From: Actinomadura parmotrematis
Lineage (GTDB): Bacteria > Actinomycetota > Actinomycetes > Streptosporangiales > Streptosporangiaceae
NCBI RefSeq assembly: GCF_019458805.1
Contig: NZ_JAIBOA010000002.1
Coordinates: 186,001-250,000, forward strand
DNA length: 64,000 nt
Direction of reading: 5' to 3'
The notes under the pieces were generated by a model. The model saw nothing but the letters and a program-made list of their open reading frames with translations, did not search any database and was not told where the DNA came from. Positions 1 through 10,667 of the stretch are shown in pieces (position 1 is the first letter of the stretch; each line of letters opens with the position of its first letter). Both the position numbers and the translations under genes were made by a program.

Positions 1-931
1 GCTGCACCTCGTCCAGCCAGCTGACCAGGGCGTCGATCGGCCCGTTCAGCTGCTGCGCGTACAGGGCGGCGGCGGTGACCTGCCCGAGCGAGGCGTGCCC
101 GTGCAGGTGCAGCCAGCCGCCCAGCAGCAGGACCGCCGCGGCCGGCAGCACGAACCCGAACTCGATCGAGGGGATCAGCACCGACCGCAGGCCGAGGGTG
201 TAGCGCTCGACGCCGAAGCTGCGCGCGATGTCGGCGTCGCCGCGGGCGCGGCGCCGCGCGGCGAGGCCGAACGCCTCGACGGTGCGGGCGCCCTGCACCG
301 TCTCGGCGAGGCCGTCGGTGAGCTCGGCCCAGGCGGCGCCCTCGCGCAGGTAGCCGGGGACTGCGCGCGGCAGGTACCAGCGCAGCACCCCCCAGACCAG
401 CGGCACCACGACCAGCACCGGCAGCGCGAGCAGCGGCCCGTTCAGCAGCAGCGCCCCCGCCGTGCAGACGATCATCACGACGGCGACGAGGGTCTCGGGC
501 ACCGCGTGGCGGACGCTGGTGGCGAGCTGGTCGACGTCGCGCGAGGACCGGCTGACGAGGTCGCCGGTCCCGGCCCGCTCCACCGTCGGCAGCGGCAGCG
601 CGAGGACCCGGTCCACGAACTCCTCGCGCAGCTCGGCGAGGACCCGCTCGCCGAGCCGCGCCGACGCCAGGTAGGCGTAGCGGGTCAGCACGCCCTGCGC
701 GACGACGGCCACCGCGATGGCGGCGGCGATCGCGTCGATCGGCAGGCCGCGCCCGGTGCGGACGCCGTCGACCAGGTCGCCGAGCAGCCGCGGCGCGACG
801 AGGCCGGTGGCGGCGGCGAGGCCGTGCAGCGCGAGCGCCCCGGCGAGCGCGCGCGGATGGCGCAGCACGAGGCGCCGCGCGTAGGCGCGGACCCGCGCCG
901 GCGCGGCGACGGGCAGGATCTCGGTGCTCAC
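1..931 (-). CDS. ABC transporter permease/ATP-binding protein (3' end cut by window)
   Basis: This is the N-terminal part of an ABC exporter half-transporter; the reading frame runs off the left edge of the window. The GTG start at 931 gives MSTEILPVAAPARVRAYARR, followed by a typical exporter transmembrane domain with hydrophobic helices and the intracellular-loop sequence GDLVSRSSRDVDQLATSVRH. The ATP-binding domain must lie outside the window. The gene starts 4 bases after the stop of the upstream half-transporter gene (936-2612), so the two are almost certainly co-transcribed and form a heterodimeric exporter. Because the complete partner has a degenerate nucleotide site, this truncated protein would be expected to carry the intact Walker A and B of the pair. 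Substrate unknown. The family call is secure; the function is open. Confidence 0.85.
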   Translation of the reverse strand, partial: MSTEILPVAAPARVRAYARRLVLRHPRALAGALALHGLAAATGLVAPRLLGDLVDGVRTGRGLPIDAIAAAIAVAVVAQGVLTRYAYLASARLGERVLAELREEFVDRVLALPLPTVERAGTGDLVSRSSRDVDQLATSVRHAVPETLVAVVMIVCTAGALLLNGPLLALPVLVVVPLVWGVLRWYLPRAVPGYLREGAAWAELTDGLAETVQGARTVEAFGLAARRRARGDADIARSFGVERYTLGLRSVLIPSIEFGFVLPAAAVLLLGGWLHLHGHASLGQVTAAALYAQQLNGPIDALVSWLDEVQ

Positions 932-935
932 GTCC

Positions 936-2612
936 TCACATCCCCCGGGTGACGGCCGCGGCGTAGCGCGGCACGGTGGCCAGCAGGTCGCGGTGGGCGC
1001 CCTCGGCGGCGGCCCGGCCGTCCTCGACGTAGACGACGCGGTCGGCGCGGTCCAGCAGCAGCGGGCTGGTCGTGCACACCACCGTGGTGCGGCCCGCGCG
1101 GGCCGCGCCGAGGCGGCCCGCGATGGCGGCCTCGGTGTGGGCGTCGACGGCGCTCGTCGGCTCGACCAGCACCAGCACCTCTGGGTCGGCGGCGAGGGCG
1201 CGGGCGAGCCGCAGCCGCTGCTGCTGGCCGCCGGAGAAGTCCCGGCCCGCCTCGGCGATCCAGGCGTCCGGCCCGGCGGCCTCGACGACGTCGGCCGCGG
1301 ACGCGGCCGCCAGCGCGGCGTCCAGGGCGGCGTCGCCGCCGGGGCCGCGCAGGCCGTCGCGGAGCGGCCCGGCGAACAGCCGGTCCTCGTTGACGGCCAC
1401 CAGCACCCGTTCGCGCAGGTCCGCGATGTCGGCGAGCGGGACGCCGCCGTAGGCGACGTCGCCGTCCCGGTAGCGGCCGAGGCGGTCGGCGATGGCCTGC
1501 GCGTCGCGCGGATCCGCGGCGGCGATCATGGTGAGCGCGCCGGGCGGCACGGTGACGCCGGACGCGGCGTCCACCAGCGCGGCGGGGCCGGGCGGGCGGA
1601 GCGTCCCCGTCGCCGGCGGCTCGAGCGCCAGGTCCAGCAGCCGGACGACGCGCCCGGCCGCCACCCGCGCCTTGGTGATCTTCCCGGCGGCCTCGCCGAG
1701 CGTCTTCAGCGGCTGGACGAGGAACACCGCGTACCCGTAGAACGCCACGAACCGGCCGATGCCGATGTCGCCGCCGGCGGCGAACCGGGCGCCGAGCCAG
1801 GTGACGAGGGCGATGAGCAGGCCGGGCAGCAGGATCTCGGCGCCGCTCAGCATCGACTCGGCGCGGGCGGCGTCCACCCCGGCGCGCCGGACGCGCTGCG
1901 ACCCGTCCCGGTAGCGGCGGGCGAACAGGCCCTCGCCGCCGATGCCGCGCAGCACCCGCAGCCCCGCGACGAGGTCGGTGGCGCGGGCGTTCAGCTCGCC
2001 GACGAGCTCGCGCTGGCGCTCCTCGCGCACCCGCATGGGCCGCAGCAGCGGCGCCGCGACCGCGAGCACCAGCGGCACGCCGACCAGCACGACGAGGCCG
2101 AGCGGCGGCGACGCCGCCAGCATCAGCGCCGCGATCACCACGATCGCGACGACGGCGCCGCTGCCGCGCGCCAGGATGTCGACGGCGTCGCCGAGGTGCG
2201 CGACGTCGGCGATCCCGACGCTCACGACCTCGCCGGCGCTGAGCCGCCGCCCGAGCGTCGCGCCGAGCCGGGCGGACTGGCGGGTGACCAGCTGGACCGT
2301 CCGGTAGGCGGTCGACAGCCAGTTGTAGACGGCGTAGCGGTGCCGCATCAGCCCCGACAGGGCCTGCACGGCGCCGAGGCCGAGCAGCGCGCCCGTCCAG
2401 CCGAGCAGCGCGCCCTCGTCGCGGCCCGCGACGCCCTCGTCGAGCGCGTTGCCGAGCGCGGCGGGCATCAGCGCCTGGCTGACCATCCAGACCACGCCGA
2501 GCGCCGCGCCGATCACGACGGACCGCCCCTGCGCGCGCATGAGCCAACGCAGAAAGCGGCCCGCCGACCTATGGTCGGGCGTGCCCGGATCCTCCACCGG
2601 CAGCGTCTTCAC
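936..2612 (-). CDS. ABC transporter ATP-binding/permease protein with degenerate ATP site
   Basis: This is a 558-residue exporter half-transporter. Residues about 20-310 form the transmembrane domain, and residues about 330-555 form the nucleotide-binding domain. The ABC signature FSGGQQQRLRLARALAADP is intact. The Walker A region reads PPGALTMIAAADPRDAQ, with no GxxGxGKS/T and no P-loop lysine, and the Walker B aspartate is replaced by valine in VLVLVEPTSAVD. The protein therefore probably contributes only one consensus site to a heterodimer with the gene that starts 4 bases downstream. Degenerate half-sites of this kind are known in heterodimeric bacterial exporters. ATG start at 2612 (MKTLPVEDPGTPDHRS). 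It is transcribed divergently from the phosphatase gene at 2918. Substrate cannot be inferred. Confidence 0.9.
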   Translation of the reverse strand: MKTLPVEDPGTPDHRSAGRFLRWLMRAQGRSVVIGAALGVVWMVSQALMPAALGNALDEGVAGRDEGALLGWTGALLGLGAVQALSGLMRHRYAVYNWLSTAYRTVQLVTRQSARLGATLGRRLSAGEVVSVGIADVAHLGDAVDILARGSGAVVAIVVIAALMLAASPPLGLVVLVGVPLVLAVAAPLLRPMRVREERQRELVGELNARATDLVAGLRVLRGIGGEGLFARRYRDGSQRVRRAGVDAARAESMLSGAEILLPGLLIALVTWLGARFAAGGDIGIGRFVAFYGYAVFLVQPLKTLGEAAGKITKARVAAGRVVRLLDLALEPPATGTLRPPGPAALVDAASGVTVPPGALTMIAAADPRDAQAIADRLGRYRDGDVAYGGVPLADIADLRERVLVAVNEDRLFAGPLRDGLRGPGGDAALDAALAAASAADVVEAAGPDAWIAEAGRDFSGGQQQRLRLARALAADPEVLVLVEPTSAVDAHTEAAIAGRLGAARAGRTTVVCTTSPLLLDRADRVVYVEDGRAAAEGAHRDLLATVPRYAAAVTRGM

Positions 2613-2917
2613 CCCACGACGGTAGGAGACGCCCCGCCGTGATCACGAATGGTTTTCCGGGCGGCGCCACGGGGCCGGATCAGGCGTTATGGGTGCGCGG
2701 GCACGATCGGAGACGGTAGTGTCACCCGCACGGAGCGAGGTTCTCACCGCTCCCCGAGCCGGGAGCCCTGCGGCTAAGCAGATGCCGCCGCCCGGCGCGG
2801 ACCGTCGCCCTCCGGGCCGCGCCGTGCGTCGCGCGCCGCCGGAACCCGTGCGGCTGCCCGCCCGTTCCCCAGGCACCGCCACCGTGTGCGCCGCCCCGCC
2901 GAACTCCGGAATCCATT
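2613..2917. other. Intergenic region between divergent genes
   Basis: These 305 bases separate the divergent ABC exporter operon and the receiver-phosphatase gene and must hold both promoters. I see no convincing -35/-10 pair, repeat or RNA element. The ORFs that can be drawn here are Arg/Pro-rich and have no recognisable family, so I do not call a gene. Confidence 0.4.
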
Positions 2918-4195
2918 GTGAGCACTCTCAGCCGTCCCCACCGCCCGTCCCTGCCGGTCGCCCCGCCCGGCGAGGACGCCGTCGAGCTGCTCCTCATCGA
3001 CGGCGACCCCGCCGACGTGTTCCTCGTCGAGCGGATGCTCGCCGAGAGCGGCCTGGAGGTGCGGATGACGGTGGCCGCCGGGCTCGCCGCCGCCCGCCGC
3101 GCCGTGACCGCCCGCACCCAGTGCGTCGTGGTCGACCTCACCACCAGCGACCTCAGCCCGCCCGCCGCCGTGCCGGACACCGTGCCGGACGCGGGGCCGT
3201 CCGCGAGCCGCCTCGCCGGGCTGCGCGAGGTGCTCGCGCTCGCCCGGCACGCCGCCGTCGTGGTGCTGACCGGCGGCGGCGACGCCCGCCTCGGCGTCCA
3301 GGCGGTCGCCGCGGGCGCCGCGGACTACCTGGTCAAGTCCGAGGTCGACGGGCCGCTCCTCGCCCGCGCCGTCCGCTACGCCATCGAGCGCAAGCGCGCC
3401 GAGGAGACCGAGCGGCGCCTCGTCGAGGCCCGCATCCTCGGCGACGAGAACGCCCGCCTGGAGCGCGGCCTGCTGCCCGTCCCGATCATCGACGACCCGG
3501 CGCTGGCGCACCACACCCGCTACCGGCCGGGCCGCCGCCGCGCCCTGCTCGGCGGCGACTTCCACGACACCGTGCAGACCGCCGACGGCACCGTCCACCT
3601 GGTCATCGGGGACGTGTCGGGGCACGGCCCGGACGAGGCCGCGCTCGGCGTCCGCCTCCGGATGGCCTGGCGCACCCTCGTCCTCGCCGGGCACACCGGC
3701 GCGGACCTGCTCGCCACCCTCGACACCGTGCTCGGCCACGAGCGGCGCAGCGACGAGATCTTCACGACGCTCTGCACCGCCGCGATCGCGCCGTCCCGCC
3801 GCACCGCACGCCTCTACCTGGCCGGGCACCCCGCGCCGCTGCTGCTCGACGCGGCCGGCGGCGTCGCGGCGCTGCCGCCCGGCCCGCACGGGCCCGCCCT
3901 CGGCCTGCTGCCCGGCGCCGACTGGCCCGCCACCGACATCGACCTCGGCGAGGGCTGGGGCCTCATGCTCTACACCGACGGCATCATCGAGGGCCGCGTC
4001 CGCGCCGGCGCCGGGGGCCGTCCGGGCGAGCGGCTCGGCACCGACGGCCTCGTCCGCCTCGCGCGGGCCGCGCGCGGCCGCGGCGCCGACGGCCGGGCGC
4101 TGATCGACGCGCTCGTCGCGGGCGCCGAGGAGCTGAACGGCGACGTCCTCACCGACGACGTCGCGGTCCTGCTGCTCCGCCACGCCCCCGCCTGA
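2918..4195 (+). CDS. Response regulator receiver-PP2C (SpoIIE-type) protein phosphatase
   Basis: This is a 425-residue two-domain signalling protein. The N-terminal receiver (about 20-155) has an acidic pocket in LLIDGDPAD, a candidate phospho-acceptor Asp near residue 71 in CVVVDLTTSDLS, and the conserved Lys in DYLVKSEV. A short helical linker (IERKRAEETERRLVEARIL) leads to a SpoIIE/PP2C domain (about 185-425) with the metal-binding motifs GGDFHD, GDVSGHGPDEA, LYTDGIIE and a C-terminal DDVAVLLL. It should dephosphorylate Ser/Thr phosphoproteins, often anti-sigma-factor antagonists in this family, under control of receiver phosphorylation. No cognate histidine kinase or sigma/anti-sigma gene is adjacent, so it is an orphan. 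The GTG start at 2918 fits the start of the receiver domain. Confidence 0.9.
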   Translation: MSTLSRPHRPSLPVAPPGEDAVELLLIDGDPADVFLVERMLAESGLEVRMTVAAGLAAARRAVTARTQCVVVDLTTSDLSPPAAVPDTVPDAGPSASRLAGLREVLALARHAAVVVLTGGGDARLGVQAVAAGAADYLVKSEVDGPLLARAVRYAIERKRAEETERRLVEARILGDENARLERGLLPVPIIDDPALAHHTRYRPGRRRALLGGDFHDTVQTADGTVHLVIGDVSGHGPDEAALGVRLRMAWRTLVLAGHTGADLLATLDTVLGHERRSDEIFTTLCTAAIAPSRRTARLYLAGHPAPLLLDAAGGVAALPPGPHGPALGLLPGADWPATDIDLGEGWGLMLYTDGIIEGRVRAGAGGRPGERLGTDGLVRLARAARGRGADGRALIDALVAGAEELNGDVLTDDVAVLLLRHAPA

Positions 4196-4252
4196 CGGCA
4201 CGGGGACGCGGCGGGAACGCGGCGGGAACGCAGCGCCGGTTCCCGGTCACGC

Positions 4253-4268
4253 TGTGAAGTCGGTCACC
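4253..4268. promoter_or_regulatory. Candidate CRP-binding site upstream of sdhCAB
   Basis: TGTGA-AGTCGG-TCACC matches the CRP consensus TGTGA-N6-TCACA at 9 of 10 positions. It lies 112 bases upstream of the sdhC start. A second near-perfect site precedes the other sdh operon, and a crp/fnr-family gene with a CRP-like recognition helix lies between the two operons. Confidence 0.5.
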
Positions 4269-4314
4269 TCCGGCCCCGCTACGGACGTCCGGAAACCCCG
4301 GCCCGGCACCGTTC

Positions 4315-4329
4315 ATAGCCTGCGGCTAT
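4315..4329. promoter_or_regulatory. Candidate LysR-type operator (T-N11-A) upstream of sdhCAB
   Basis: ATAGCC-TGC-GGCTAT is a perfect palindrome with the T-N11-A layout of LysR-family boxes, 50 bases upstream of the sdhC start. A further GGCTATAGC element overlaps the start of sdhC (about 4390-4398). The LysR gene at 8542-9555 is the obvious candidate regulator; this is inferred from position and symmetry only. Confidence 0.4.
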
Positions 4330-4379
4330 CGAAACGAGTGCGATGATGACTTGGTCCTCTTTATCGAGGCAGCCGTACC

Positions 4380-5078
4380 GTGCAGGCTGTGGCTATAGCG
4401 ATACCTGCGATCTACCGATCGACCGTTGGCAAGAAGGCCGTCATGGCCGTGACCGGCGGCATCCTGGTGCTCTTCCTGGTCGCCCACATGGTGGGCAACC
4501 TGAAGATCTTCCTCGGCGCCGGCGACTTCAACCACTACGCCGAGTGGCTGCGCACCGCGGGCGAGCCGGCCGTGCCGCACCGCACGGTCCTCACCCTCAC
4601 CGAGGTCGTCCTCACCCTCGCGGTCCTCCTGCACATCTGGTCGGCGACGTCGCTGGCGCTCCGCGCCCGCGCCGCCCGCCCGGTCAAGTACGAGTCGCGC
4701 AAGAAGTCGCACGCCCGCGGGTACGCCACCCACACGATGCGCTACGGCGGCGTCATCATCGCGCTGTTCATCATCTGGCACCTGCTGGACCTCACCTTCT
4801 ACGCGGTGAACCCGCTGGGCTCCAGCGCCACCCCCTACGACCGCGTCATCGCCGACTTCGCCCCGGACCGCTGGTACATCACCGTCTGGTACGTCGTCGC
4901 CGTCCTGCTCGTCGGCCTGCACCTCTGGCACGGCGCGTGGAGCGCCTTCAACTCCCTCGGCTGGCGCACCAAGCGCAACGACGGGTTCCTGCGCGGCCTC
5001 GCCGCCGTCCTCGCCGTCGTCATCGCCGGCGGGTTCGTCGCCGTGCCGATCGCCGTCACTTTCGGATGGGTGGGCTGA
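4380..5078 (+). CDS. sdhC: Succinate dehydrogenase cytochrome b subunit
   Basis: This is the 232-residue membrane anchor of a succinate:quinone oxidoreductase. Five hydrophobic helices can be seen, the first starting at [20 protein letters not shown], with histidines in the membrane segments ([27 protein letters not shown]) suitable as haem b ligands. This is the single-polypeptide anchor found in sdhCAB operons of Corynebacterium and Streptomyces; there is no sdhD. It anchors SdhA and SdhB to the membrane and passes electrons to menaquinone. The GTG at 4380 lies 10 bases after GAGG; an in-frame GTG at 4389 is a possible alternative. It is the first gene of sdhCAB, with 2 bases between its stop and sdhA. 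CRP-like and LysR-like boxes lie upstream. Confidence 0.92.
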   Translation: MQAVAIAIPAIYRSTVGKKAVMAVTGGILVLFLVAHMVGNLKIFLGAGDFNHYAEWLRTAGEPAVPHRTVLTLTEVVLTLAVLLHIWSATSLALRARAARPVKYESRKKSHARGYATHTMRYGGVIIALFIIWHLLDLTFYAVNPLGSSATPYDRVIADFAPDRWYITVWYVVAVLLVGLHLWHGAWSAFNSLGWRTKRNDGFLRGLAAVLAVVIAGGFVAVPIAVTFGWVG

Positions 5079-5080
5079 CC

Positions 5081-7020
<1,940 letters not shown>

Positions 7021-7021
<1 letters not shown>

Positions 7022-7773
7022 TGAAGCTGACCCTGCGCATCTGGCGCCAGACGAACGCCTCCGACAAGGGCCGGATGGTCGAGTACAAGCTCGACGACAT
7101 CTCGCCGGACGCCTCGTTCCTGGAGATGCTCGACGTCCTCAACGAGCAGCTCATCGCCGCGGACGAGGAGCCGGTGGCCTTCGACCACGACTGCCGCGAG
7201 GGCATCTGCGGCATGTGCTCCCTGGTCATCAACGGGACCCCGCACGGCCCCGAGCGGAACACCACGACCTGCCAGCTGCACATGCGCAAGTTCAAGGACG
7301 GCGAGGTCATCGACGTCGAGCCGTGGCGGGCGCGGGCGTTCCCGGTCATCAAGGACCTGGTCGTGGACCGCTCCCCGCTGGACGACATGATCCAGTCGGG
7401 CGGCTACATCTCGGCGCCGACGGGCACCGCGCCCGAGGCGCACTCGGTGCCGGTGCCGAAGCCCGACGCCGACCGCGCCTTCGAGGCCGCCGAATGCATC
7501 GGCTGCGGCGCCTGCGTCGCGGCGTGCCCGAACGGTTCGGCGGCGCTGTTCCTCGGTGCGAAGGTCACCGCCCTCGGCCTCATGCCGCAGGGCCAGCCCG
7601 AGCGCTGGGACCGCGTGGTGTCGATGCTGGACACCCACGACGACGCCGGTTTCGGCGGCTGCACCCTGACGGGCGAGTGCACGGTGGCGTGCCCGAAGGG
7701 CATCCCGCTGGACGTCATCAGCCGCCTGAACAGCGACTACCTGAAGGCGACCGCGGGCGGCAAGAAGAAGTAG
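7021..7773 (+). CDS. sdhB: Succinate dehydrogenase/fumarate reductase iron-sulfur subunit
   Basis: This 250-residue electron-transfer subunit has three Fe-S clusters. The N-terminal plant-ferredoxin-type domain carries the [2Fe-2S] cysteines in CREGICGMC and in TTTCQLH. The C-terminal domain carries [12 protein letters not shown] and [17 protein letters not shown] for the [4Fe-4S] and [3Fe-4S] clusters. It links SdhA flavin to the SdhC haem/quinone site. It starts at the ATG whose A is the last base of the sdhA stop and is the last gene of sdhCAB. A hairpin follows at 7789-7816. Length is normal for the family. Confidence 0.95.
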
Positions 7774-7788
7774 CCCGCACCGCTCCGC

Positions 7789-7816
7789 GCGCCCCCGGCC
7801 CCAGGGCCGGGGGCGC
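7789..7816 (+). terminator. Hairpin terminator after sdhCAB
   Basis: Arms 7789-7801 and 7804-7816 are perfectly complementary (13 bp, GC only), 15 bases after the sdhB stop. There is no real T tract, as is common in this kind of genome. Confidence 0.55.
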
Positions 7817-7960
7817 TTCCGGTTAGCACACCTGTAGTTCACATATGCGTGCGAACCAGGGCGAACAACGACGCATCCCACTGTGCAACCGGCCGCCACG
7901 CCCGGACCGCGGACAGGGGATCCGCGGTGCGACGGGACAGCGGCGGTTCATGGAGGCACC

Positions 7961-8506
7961 ATGAACATCCGTCCGCCCACCATCACCGCGCTCGTCCTGC
8001 TCCCGCTGCTCGGCGCCGGCCTCACGGCCTGCGGCGGCAGCGGCGACCACCCGAAGGCGGCGCCCGCGTCGCCCACGCCCGCGTCCAGCGCGCCCGGCAC
8101 GCCCGGCGCTCCGGTCCCGGCCGCCTCGCCCGGCACTCCGTCCGCTCCCGGCACTCCCACCGCCAAGGGATCCGGGGCGTCGACCTTCCCGGCCCGCTTC
8201 GCGGGCACCTGGACGGGGACCGGCCTGACCTCGGGCACCGGCACCACCGGCCCCGTCCGGATCGTCATCAAGGCGGGCGCGACCTACGCCACCGGTTCCT
8301 GGGGCAGCGGCCACGTCTGCAAGGGCCGTTACTGGCCGGCGAGCCTGTCCGGCGACGCGATCGTCACGCACCTGGACGGCACCGGCGGGGCGTCCTTCTG
8401 CGAGACCAACGGCGAGGTCACGTTCACGCTGAAGGGCGGCGGACTGGCGTTCGCGGCGTCCGGCGGGAACCAGCGGCCCACGTCGGGGGTCCTGTCGCGC
8501 TCGTGA
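7961..8506 (+). CDS. Putative lipoprotein of unknown function
   Basis: This is a 181-residue exported protein. The N-terminus MNIRPPTITALVLLPLLGAG is followed by a lipobox LTAC, then a Ser/Pro/Ala/Thr-rich linker (about 25-75) and a compact C-terminal domain (about 80-181) starting near FPARFAGTWTGTGL. That domain looks like a small beta-rich fold, with two cysteines (HVCKG, SFCETN) that could pair. The ATG at 7961 is preceded by GGAGG at about 7952 and the signal peptide starts exactly there; an upstream in-frame start at 7883 would put 26 unlike residues before it. I do not recognise the family. It stands alone between sdhCAB and the convergent lysR gene. Confidence 0.75.
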   Translation: MNIRPPTITALVLLPLLGAGLTACGGSGDHPKAAPASPTPASSAPGTPGAPVPAASPGTPSAPGTPTAKGSGASTFPARFAGTWTGTGLTSGTGTTGPVRIVIKAGATYATGSWGSGHVCKGRYWPASLSGDAIVTHLDGTGGASFCETNGEVTFTLKGGGLAFAASGGNQRPTSGVLSRS

Positions 8507-8541
8507 ACACGGCGGGCGGGGGCGACGACGCCTCCGCCCGT

Positions 8542-9555
8542 CTACACGTGCGGGACCAGGGTTTCCACGCCGGGGGGCAGGGAGCCCGCCAGGGCGGCCT
8601 CCACCAGGAAAGTCTCCAGGGTGTCCTGGAAGGCGCGGGCGGCGTGAGTCAGGTCCACGTCCTTGCGGTGGGCCAGCGCCACCGTCCGCAGCAGGCCGGG
8701 ACCGTGCGGCGGCCCGGTCGCCGCCGAACGCTCGTCCTCCCCCGCCTCCGACAGCACGAGCGGCGTGCCGCGCAGCCGCGGGCGCCCGGCGAGCACCATG
8801 CTCGGCACGACCGCGACGCCGAGGCCGGCCTCGACGAACCGCAGGACGGCGTCCATCTCGCCGCCCTCGACCGCGAAGCGCGGCTCGAAGCCGGCGGCGC
8901 GGCAGGCGCCGATGGTCGCCTCGCGCAGGTCGTAGCCGGAGCGGAACATCACCAGCGGCCGGTCGCGCAGGTCGGAGATGCGCAGGTAGGAGCGGCGCGG
9001 GACCTGGGCGGGGTCGCGCCCGGCGCGCGCCTCGGCGCCGGCCGGGGAGGCGACCACGAGGTGCTCGCGCAGGATCGGGGCGGAGTCGAGCGGCGGGTCG
9101 CCGTGCAGCGGCAGGATGACGAGGGCGAGGTCGAGCGAGCCGCGGGTGAGGTCCTTGACCAGGTCGCGCGAGCCGCTCTCCTCGACCAGGATGCGGATGC
9201 CGGGGTAGGCGTCGTGAAAGCGGCGCAGCACGTCGCCGAGCAGCCCGGCGCACAGCGAGGGCGTGGCGCCCAGGCGGACGCGGCCCCGGCGCAGGCCGGC
9301 GAGCTCCTGGACCTCCAGCCGGGCGGTGTCGACGTCGGCCAGTATCCGCTTGGCGAGCGGCAGCAGCGCCTCCCCCGCGGGAGTCAGCGTGATGTTGCCC
9401 CGCGCGCGGCTGAACAGGGACGCGCCGAGCTCTGACTCCAGCGCCCGGATCTGCTTGGACAGCGACGGCTGCGCGACGCGCAGCAGCTCCGCCGCCTGGG
9501 TGAAGTGACGCACTTCGGCGACGGCGACGAAATAGGAGAGCTGCTGCAACTGCAC
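8542..9555 (-). CDS. LysR family transcriptional regulator
   Basis: This is a regulator of about 337 residues. The N-terminal winged HTH reads FTQAAELLRVAQPSLSKQIR with the following ALESELGASLFSR; a LysR substrate-binding domain covers about 90-300. GTG at 9555 (MQLQQLSYFVAV) fits the usual start of the family; a GTG at 9564 would add three residues (MVR). It is convergent with the lipoprotein gene and close to sdhCAB. A perfect T-N11-A palindrome upstream of sdhC (4315-4329) is a candidate target. As I recall, sdhCAB-type operons in Streptomyces also have a lysR neighbour; that is memory, not checked. The inducer cannot be read from the sequence. Confidence 0.9.
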   Translation of the reverse strand: MQLQQLSYFVAVAEVRHFTQAAELLRVAQPSLSKQIRALESELGASLFSRARGNITLTPAGEALLPLAKRILADVDTARLEVQELAGLRRGRVRLGATPSLCAGLLGDVLRRFHDAYPGIRILVEESGSRDLVKDLTRGSLDLALVILPLHGDPPLDSAPILREHLVVASPAGAEARAGRDPAQVPRRSYLRISDLRDRPLVMFRSGYDLREATIGACRAAGFEPRFAVEGGEMDAVLRFVEAGLGVAVVPSMVLAGRPRLRGTPLVLSEAGEDERSAATGPPHGPGLLRTVALAHRKDVDLTHAARAFQDTLETFLVEAALAGSLPPGVETLVPHV

Positions 9556-9777
9556 CCTGACCACAGTACGGCCCCGGTGCGCGCGGCCCCGGAGGCGGCC
9601 GGGCCGATCGGGCGTTTCGCCTGGTCTCCCGCCATGCGCACCGAGGGCCGCCGGCTCTTGTCACACCCGGATGATTTTTCGGTCCGAAGGCCGCGAATTC
9701 GTACGCGGCGCGGGCTAGCCGGGCGGGTCAGTGGATCATTACGGTGTGCCTCCACCCCGAGCATCTGGAGAGCATGC

Positions 9778-10566
9778 ATGAGAAACCCGGTCAGCCGCGC
9801 CCGCCTCGTCCGCGGGCTCGGTGCCGCCGCGATCGCCGCCGGACTGGCGGTCGCGCCGGCGACCACCGCCGTCGCCGCGCCGCAGGCGGCGGCCGCCGCG
9901 GCCTACACGCCGAGCGCCGCGGACTTCAAGGACTGCCCCGCCCTGCCGCAGGGCGCCGCCGCCTGGGCCTGGAACTGCCTGGCGATCGTCATCACCGGCG
10001 GTGAGATGAAGCTGGGCGGGCTGACCCAGCAGGTCACCAAGCCGATCACCATCCCGGTCGCGGTCGGCGTGCAGGACTGGAAGGTCGTGCTGGCCACCCC
10101 GCCGGGCGGCTTCCAGAGCCCGCCGCTGGACGTCCCGGCGGGCAACCTGCCGCTGCCCCTGCCGGGGGTGACGGCGACGGTCGCGCAGGCGGGCGAGGTG
10201 AAGCCCGGCAAGCTGGTGATCCCCGACGAGCTGCCCATCAAGATCAAGGTGAGCAGCGTGCTGCTGTCCGCGGGCTGCGCGATCGGCAGCGAGGCCGCGC
10301 CGATCCGGCTGAAGCCGGCCCTGTCGAACCTGTCGCTCGGCACCGTCGGCGGCGTCGCCGTCATCAAGACCAAGATCACCGACAGGACGTTCGCGGTGCC
10401 GGCGGCGACGGACTGCGGGCTGCTCACCCCGGTCCTCAACCCGCTGCTCGGCCTGCCGAGCGCCGCCGGCAAGAACAGCGCCGACCTGGACACCGTCATC
10501 CGCGTGAAGAGCTACGCCTTCGGCGAGACGACGACGTCGTTCGCCGGCGACAACGGCATCAAGTAG
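9778..10566 (+). CDS. Secreted protein of unknown function
   Basis: This is a 262-residue exported protein. A Sec signal peptide (MRNPVSRARLVRGLGAAAIA and the following Ala/Val-rich stretch) ends near a cleavage site after AVAAPQA. The mature part has four cysteines (DCPAL, NCLAI, AGCAI, TDCGL), consistent with two disulfides, and alternating hydrophobic segments suggesting a beta-sandwich. No catalytic motif is visible. ATG at 9778 follows GGAGA at about 9767. It is monocistronic, divergent from lysR and convergent with crp, ending at a strong 21-bp hairpin. I do not recognise a named family; such proteins are common on the actinomycete cell surface. Confidence 0.8.
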   Translation: MRNPVSRARLVRGLGAAAIAAGLAVAPATTAVAAPQAAAAAAYTPSAADFKDCPALPQGAAAWAWNCLAIVITGGEMKLGGLTQQVTKPITIPVAVGVQDWKVVLATPPGGFQSPPLDVPAGNLPLPLPGVTATVAQAGEVKPGKLVIPDELPIKIKVSSVLLSAGCAIGSEAAPIRLKPALSNLSLGTVGGVAVIKTKITDRTFAVPAATDCGLLTPVLNPLLGLPSAAGKNSADLDTVIRVKSYAFGETTTSFAGDNGIK

Positions 10567-10571
10567 CCCAC

Positions 10572-10629
10572 CGAGATGCGGCGTGTTGGGCACCCCGAAG
10601 ATCGAAAGTGCCCAACACGCCGCATCTCG
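10572..10629. terminator. Bidirectional terminator between convergent genes
   Basis: Arms 10572-10592 and 10609-10629 are a perfect 21-bp inverted repeat around a 16-base loop, placed between the convergent secreted-protein and crp genes. Confidence 0.8.
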
Positions 10630-10667
10630 ACGAACAGCGACCGGGTGGTCGCCGGGCCGGGACTCCG

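Noticed and set aside
95-2642. Long plus-strand frames (95-952, 924-2642) opposite the ABC exporter genes.
   Set aside because: Composition is Arg/Gly/Gln-rich without motifs, while the minus strand has clear ABC domains.
2643-2882. A short minus-strand ORF in the gap between the ABC and phosphatase genes.
   Set aside because: Arg/Gly/Pro-rich, no ribosome-binding site, no family resemblance.
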